Part shown: piece by piece, positions 59,801 through 64,000 of the stretch
Position numbering within the stretch: the stretch's first letter is position 1
Layout of the letters: each line of letters opens with the position of its first letter
Assembly (NCBI GenBank): GCA_030583905.1
Contig: CP129481.1
Location: forward strand, 3,936,136 to 4,000,135
DNA from: Anaerolineales bacterium
GTDB taxonomy: Bacteria; Chloroflexota; Anaerolineae; Anaerolineales; Villigracilaceae
Reading direction: 5' to 3'
DNA length: 64,000 nt
The notes under the pieces: generated by a model
The model's database searches: none
Seen by the model: the letters and a program-made list of their open reading frames with translations, nothing else
Told to the model about the DNA's origin: nothing
Made by a program: the position numbers and the translations under genes

Positions 59801-62800
59801 TTTCGCTGATGTCCACGATCGAGACGATGACCCGCGAGAGGTCCTTCTCATGCCCCGGCATGGCAGACCAGGTCATCGTGACGTGGATCGGTTCACCGTC
59901 CAGTGTGCGGTCCATTTCCTCGCGTTCGAAATACGTGTTCCCGTTCGCAATGCTGACTAATTCGCGCTCGAATTGACGGTTATGTTCGTCCGTGCGCATC
60001 AATTGGGTCAGGTCTGTGATCAAATCCTGCCTGCTCTTTGCCCTGAACAGCGTGACCGAAGCCTTGTTAGCGTTCAAGATCTTCACCAGCGACGCCATCT
60101 CCCGCACCGCTTCGGGATGTTCGGAGAAATACGCCTCGAAATCGGTCACGCCTTGCGACGATAATTCATCCAGTTTCCGCCGTACCGCCGAGAAATCCTC
60201 CTCCCACAAGGAAATGGGAGAGTCTTCGAACAGGCTGCGGTACCGCCGCTCGCTTTCCTCGCGCGCGTCGTTCGCCAGCTTTCGCTCGCTGATGATCTCG
60301 GAAAACAGTATGATGCCCCCGATCTGACCGTCGGCTTCATGCCAGGGACGGATCTCCCATCTGTTCCAATCGATGCTGCCATCCGTGCGGATCAGGAAAT
60401 CTTCATCCGAGGATTCCACGGCTCCCGCCAGGCAGCGGCGGTGGACTGCCTTCCAATTCTCCGGGATCTCGGGGAACACCTCGTAATGCGACCTGCCGAT
60501 AAGCTCCTGTTCGCCCAGTTTGTAATCTGTGCGATAGCGCTCGCTGGCAATGATGTATTTCATGTCGCGGTCCATCATGGCGATGGCGGCGGGGGAATGC
60601 TGCACGAACAGGCGCAGGATCTCTTCATTGCGGCGGATCTTCTCCTCCGCCTGCCGGCGTTCGGTAATATCCTCGCCGATGGACTGGTATTCCACCACGT
60701 TCCCCTGCTCATCGAACAGGGCGCGGTCGGTCCAGCGCTGCCAGCATTCCTCGCCAAGCGGGTTGGTGGTTTTATACTCGTAGGTGACGTAAGGTGTTTC
60801 GCGCGTGACGGAAGTGAATTTCCCGCGCGCGATCTCCTTTTCGGGACCCGGGATCAGGTCAAAAAGATTGCTGCCGAGCAGAGCATCGTGCGGGATGCCG
60901 AAATATTCGCTGTAGAACGAATTGATGAAGGTCAGCGTACCGTCCGGTTCAAAGCGGCAGACCATGGCGGGCATGTCTTCCGCGATGCTGCGATAGCGCT
61001 CCTCGCTGTTCAAGACCGCCTTCTCCGCCGCTTTGCGGTCGGTGATATCGAGCGAAATGCCGCCGATCGATTCCACCTGTCCGTCGGCATTCGTGATCGG
61101 GAACTTGATGGTATGGTAACAGCACAAGCCGTGCGGCGTATTGACCCACTCCTCGACCGTCAACATGGAGCCGCCCTGCGCGACGATGCGGTTGTCGGCG
61201 TTGAACTTCTGCGCAGCCTCGGGCGGGAAAAGCTGTGAAATGGGCTGACCAACCGCCAGTTCGCGCCCGAGATGCGTGTCCTGTTCCCATTGACGGTTGA
61301 CCAGTTGGATGAAGCCGTCCGGCGAGGTGACATAAATGGAGATCGGAGCCAGGTCGAGCAGGGTGGTGATGAAGTTCCTGGTGCGCCTTAATTCCAATTC
61401 CGCCAGCTTGCGGTCGGTGATATCGTTGACTTGTGAGATGAAATTGAGCGGGTTTCCCTCGCCATCGCGCACCAGCGCCACCGACAGCAGCGCCCAGACG
61501 ATGCCCCCGTTCTTGTGGAAATAGCGCTTTTCCATGCTGAAGGATTCAAGCTCGCCCGCCAATAACTGCTGGACGTAGTCCAGATCGGCTTGCAGGTCGT
61601 CGGGATGCGTGACTTCCTGGAAGCTCGTGACCAGCAATTCCGCTTCGCTATAGCCGAGAATGGACGACATCATCGGGTTGACCTGCACCCAGCTTCCGTC
61701 CGGGTTCGCCAGCGCCATGCCGACGGCGGAGTGCTGGAAGGCGTTCTTGAAGAGTTGTTCGCTCGTGAATAACGCTTCCTCCGCCCGTTTCCGGTCGCTG
61801 ATGTCGGCGATCTGGGAGATGAAATGCACCGGCTTCCCTTCGTCATCGCGCACCACCGCCACCGACAGGATCGCCCACACGATGCTCCCGTCCTTGTGCA
61901 GGTAGCGCTTCTCCATGGCATAGGTTTCGCCCTCGCCCGCCAGCAAACGCCCGACATTTTCAAGGTCGGCTTGCAGGTCGTCGGGATGTGTGACATCCTG
62001 GAAGGACCGCGCGCGCAGTTCCGCCTCCGTATAGCCGAGGGTGGAGCACAACATCGGGTTGACCTGCAGCCATTCCCCGTCCAAGCCCACCAGCGCCATG
62101 CCGATGGCGGAATATTGGAAGGCGTTCTTGAAGAGTTTTTCGCTGACCTGCAGCGCCTGTTCCGCCCGTTTGCGGTCGCCGATGTCCTTGATCTGCACGA
62201 TAAAGTGCAGCGGGGTACCGTGCTCGTCGCGCACGAGCGAGGCGGCGAGCAATGCCCAGATGACGCTGCCATCCTTGTGAAGGTAGCGCTTTTCCAGCGA
62301 AAAGGAATTGACCTTGCCTTCCAATAAGTCCTGTACATGCGCGCGGCTGGCTGGCTGGTCGTCGGGATGCGTGATCTCCAGGAAGGTCTTTTCCCGCAGT
62401 TCCGCCTCCGTATAGCCGAACAGGGCGATGACCTCATGGTTTGCCTTCAGCCATGTTCCATCCAGGTCCAGCAGTCCCACGCCGATGGCGGAGTGTTCAA
62501 AGGCGGTCTTGAAGAGTTGTTCGCTCGCGTACAGCGCCCGTTCCGCCTGCCTGCGCTCGCTGACATCCATCACCGTGACGATCACTTTCGAATAATCGCG
62601 CTCATATCCCGGCGCAACCGACCAGTGCAGTTCGATCTCGATCGGTCTGCCGCTCATGGTCACATCCCGCCCTTCCCAGCCGCCGCTGGTGCGTCCCTCG
62701 GCAAGCGCGGTGAATACCTCCGGAAGATTCACCGGGTCGTCCTCGCCGGGCGTCTCATCGATGAACTTGATCAGGCGTTCCTTATCGCTCGCATCGTACA

Positions 62801-64000
62801 TGCGCACCGCCGCCTGGTTGACTTCGCGCAAGCGGATCAGGTCTGCGCAGGCGGGCACGGCTTCAGGATGGGAATGAAGATAGGCGCGCAGATCGGTAAT
62901 GCCCTGTCCTTTCAAGGCATCGAGATGCTCTTTTAAAGCGGAAAAATCCTGCTCCATGACGGCGACCGGCAGGTCTTCGAACAGCGCGCGGTAACGTTGT
63001 TCGCTGCGGTTCAGGTCATCTTCCATTTGTTTGCGCGCGGTGATGTCGCGATAGTTGATGACGATCGCCTCAATGTGCGGTTGATCGAGCAGATTGGCGG
63101 CGATGGCTTCCACCCAATGCCACTCTCCGTTCGCGCCCAGCAGGCGGAAAATACCGCTCTGGCTGCCGCCCGGCTGGCGGACGACCTGCTCGAACAGTTC
63201 GCGCGTCCAGCCCATGTCGTCGGGATGCATCAGTTCGAAGATGTTGCGTCCCACGTATTGATCGGGGGGGAACCCCAGCGTAACCTGCGCGGACGGGCTT
63301 TCCCACAGCAAGGTCCCGTCCACCCCCAGCAGGGAGATATTGTCCAATCCGTTCCGGATCAGCGCGCGGAAGCGTTTTTCGCTGTGTTCGAGCGCCTGCC
63401 TTGCGCGCCTTTCCTCGGTCACATCGCGCGCCATGCCGCGCACCACTGCCTGCTGTCCTTCGCCGTGCTTGATGGTATTGTTGAATTCCCAAATGCGGAT
63501 CTCCCCCGCCGCCGTGCGGACGTGCATCCTGCCGTGCGCATGACCCTGCGTGCGGATGCGCTCCAGATACTCGTCAAAGCGGTTGAGGCTTTCCTCCGCC
63601 AGCGCGTCGCGCAGGTTCATCGTCAGCAGGGCTTCGCGCGGATAGCCCGACAATTTTATTGCGGCATCGTTGACCGATAATAAATTCCCGTCCAGGTCGT
63701 GCGTGCAGATCAGGTCCTGGCTGTTTTCCACCAGGTCGCGGTAGCGGGCTTCGCTCTCCACCAGGGCGCGTTCCGCCTGCTTTCGCTCGGTAATATCCTG
63801 CGCGCTGACCAATGCGCACGCCCTGCCCTTGAATTCGAGCGTGTGGGAGACGATCTCCACATCGATGATGGCGCCGTTTCGGAGTTGGTGCCGCCATTCC
63901 ATCGAGAACTGCCAGGCGGGACGCCGCTCTTTAATATGCGCCAGCAGCTTCGGAACATCCTCGGCGGGGCGGATATCCTTCAGCGTCAGCCGCAGGAACT
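56844..64000 (-). CDS. Giant multi-PAS hybrid histidine kinase, 5'-truncated by the window edge
   Basis: More than 2,380 residues are in the window and the frame is open to the right edge, where a PAS domain is cut. It contains about a dozen PAS domains (EARYRDLVENSQDLICTHD and similar repeats), two GAF-like regions (about residues 1380-1480 and 1540-1670, counted from the ATG at 63902), a HisKA domain (MSHELRTPLNAILGISESL, about 1990), HATPase (DTGIGIDEDDL, GTGLGLALVAQM) and a C-terminal receiver (LILMDVMMPIMDG). No membrane segment is seen. Three successive PAS domains encoded at about 61390-62560 are near duplicates. It likely senses several cues and feeds the downstream regulators. Confidence 0.95.
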   Translation of the reverse strand, partial: FLRLTLKDIRPAEDVPKLLAHIKERRPAWQFSMEWRHQLRNGAIIDVEIVSHTLEFKGRACALVSAQDITERKQAERALVESEARYRDLVENSQDLICTHDLDGNLLSVNDAAIKLSGYPREALLTMNLRDALAEESLNRFDEYLERIRTQGHAHGRMHVRTAAGEIRIWEFNNTIKHGEGQQAVVRGMARDVTEERRARQALEHSEKRFRALIRNGLDNISLLGVDGTLLWESPSAQVTLGFPPDQYVGRNIFELMHPDDMGWTRELFEQVVRQPGGSQSGIFRLLGANGEWHWVEAIAANLLDQPHIEAIVINYRDITARKQMEDDLNRSEQRYRALFEDLPVAVMEQDFSALKEHLDALKGQGITDLRAYLHSHPEAVPACADLIRLREVNQAAVRMYDASDKERLIKFIDETPGEDDPVNLPEVFTALAEGRTSGGWEGRDVTMSGRPIEIELHWSVAPGYERDYSKVIVTVMDVSERRQAERALYASEQLFKTAFEHSAIGVGLLDLDGTWLKANHEVIALFGYTEAELREKTFLEITHPDDQPASRAHVQDLLEGKVNSFSLEKRYLHKDGSVIWALLAASLVRDEHGTPLHFIVQIKDIGDRKRAEQALQVSEKLFKNAFQYSAIGMALVGLDGEWLQVNPMLCSTLGYTEAELRARSFQDVTHPDDLQADLENVGRLLAGEGETYAMEKRYLHKDGSIVWAILSVAVVRDDEGKPVHFISQIADISDRKRAEEALFTSEQLFKNAFQHSAVGMALANPDGSWVQVNPMMSSILGYSEAELLVTSFQEVTHPDDLQADLDYVQQLLAGELESFSMEKRYFHKNGGIVWALLSVALVRDGEGNPLNFISQVNDITDRKLAELELRRTRNFITTLLDLAPISIYVTSPDGFIQLVNRQWEQDTHLGRELAVGQPISQLFPPEAAQKFNADNRIVAQGGSMLTVEEWVNTPHGLCCYHTIKFPITNADGQVESIGGISLDITDRKAAEKAVLNSEERYRSIAEDMPAMVCRFEPDGTLTFINSFYSEYFGIPHDALLGSNLFDLIPGPEKEIARGKFTSVTRETPYVTYEYKTTNPLGEECWQRWTDRALFDEQGNVVEYQSIGEDITERRQAEEKIRRNEEILRLFVQHSPAAIAMMDRDMKYIIASERYRTDYKLGEQELIGRSHYEVFPEIPENWKAVHRRCLAGAVESSDEDFLIRTDGSIDWNRWEIRPWHEADGQIGGIILFSEIISERKLANDAREESERRYRSLFEDSPISLWEEDFSAVRRKLDELSSQGVTDFEAYFSEHPEAVREMASLVKILNANKASVTLFRAKSRQDLITDLTQLMRTDEHNRQFERELVSIANGNTYFEREEMDRTLDGEPIHVTMTWSAMPGHEKDLSRVIVSIVDISERKRAEEERQRLVRDLKERVKELTFLHDVARIFMDYSRPEDEVLRAVVHTLPTAWLYPEAACARIKLNGWQFATPNFRETPWMQSQFFENPDGKRGVIEVGYLEERPQEDEGPFLMEERRLLESLAEKLQTYLRGISAEREISRQLSELETLYRSGLAINRLLTPREIAQKIIETLDQNMNWHHIAVREYDARAGRVKLIGFHQPGISAEEAEAHIERINEAMFNPSKGLSGWVTLHGRPARVADLDSDERYVRMFPEIRSGVYVPIKIGDQVIGSISVESEERDAFSEHDERLLETLAGQAAIAMQNANLFHELQSELLERQLIEEEMRQLNAELEQRVHERTLQTEAARRRLELATHAGQIGVWEYNPRENIVVWDDRMYAIHRVQREDFDGTAEGWLTFIHPDDLEGSQMDARLAFTEKLLFNNELRLISRDGSVRHAAINAVTVFTEDGTPDKVIGICMDITERKQIEQSQRESEAYARLLFDAAPDPVLVSEVDWTMVDVNTSFEGQHRIPREGLRGRNISKLNIFPPEEMEKARAYALKVAGGEKIPPVELQYNHPDGGLHTLELHSYPIEVGGRRLLLSTTRDITTHKQFEDALKLANTEMENALRVKDEFLANMSHELRTPLNAILGISESLEEQIIGDLNEKQLKYVHIINESGRHLLALINDILDISKIEAGQMKLDFHPIHVEKLCDSSLRMIKELAQKKNINVSFKIKENVHVVMGDERRLKQSIVNLLSNAVKFTEEGKHIGLEVTGDLLRNQVAITIWDTGIGIDEDDLKHLFKPFVQLDSGLAREYQGTGLGLALVAQMIRLHGGHITVESKPGIGSRFTIILPWNEEEQSASALAPGEVPHPSPVSSEKRRGKVLLVEDTDIVITLLYEYLRYRGYEVLVARNGREGILMAKSERPDLILMDVMMPIMDGVEATKEIRKDGSLRNIPIVALTALAMPGDRERCLEAGMNDYMSKPIKMDELSQLVEKYIS

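Overview
The window looks like a chromosomal segment of a heterotrophic Chloroflexota bacterium, probably Anaerolineae. This rests on Thr/Pro-rich extracytoplasmic linkers, multi-PAS signalling proteins, tungsten aldehyde oxidoreductase genes and a wealth of short palindromic repeats. It is an inference: there is no rRNA here and no search was possible. Both ends cut through histidine kinase genes.

Layout. 1-5.9 kb: sensor kinase end, a Thr/Pro-rich surface protein, RadC, acylphosphatase, an HExxH membrane peptidase and an AEC permease. 6-30.6 kb: a catabolic block of one minus-strand gene and 25 plus-strand genes, many overlapping by 4-8 nt. A GntR/UTRA regulator sits inside it, and a near-identical 26-bp palindromic element lies both before that regulator and in the divergent promoter that opens the block. 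30.7-36.1 kb: thiol peroxidase, amine oxidase, AzlCD exporter, a degenerate GGDEF protein, tRNA-Met(CAT) and an M29 aminopeptidase. 36.2-40.2 kb: AbrB/radical-SAM maturase, MoaD-like protein and tungsten AOR. 40.4-45.2 kb: bi-domain oxidoreductase, GNAT, a nucleotidyltransferase pair and a small AT-rich island with a TIR remnant and a HEPN-like protein. 45.2-48.5 kb: hydroxyproline catabolism (deaminase, epimerase, FAD dehydrogenase). 48.5-52.8 kb: R2lox-like oxidase, NUDIX, methyltransferase, CorA with a structured leader, SMP-30. 52.8-64 kb (minus): amidohydrolase and a phosphorelay set (HD-GYP, LuxR regulator, REC-kinase, giant multi-PAS hybrid kinase).

The most interesting part is the catabolic block. 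Four of its genes resemble, by residue patterns, the enzymes of plant chlorophyll breakdown: a chlorophyllase-like alpha/beta hydrolase, a Rieske oxygenase, a bilin-reductase/RCC-reductase-like protein (these three adjacent) and an NYC1/NOL-like short-chain reductase. They are interspersed with four calycin-like proteins. The flanking genes could in principle open and degrade substituted maleimides, the oxidation products of pyrrole rings: cyclic amidohydrolase, maleamate-amidase-like hydrolase, aconitase-type hydratase, two family III CoA-transferases, and an HMG-CoA-lyase-type and an HpaI-type lyase. I propose a bacterial tetrapyrrole-degradation locus. This is a hypothesis drawn from family resemblance and gene order, not a demonstrated pathway.

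Other notable items are a candidate translational switch before corA in which two mutually exclusive hairpins compete for the Shine-Dalgarno sequence, and dispersed repeats inserted in frame into several coding genes.
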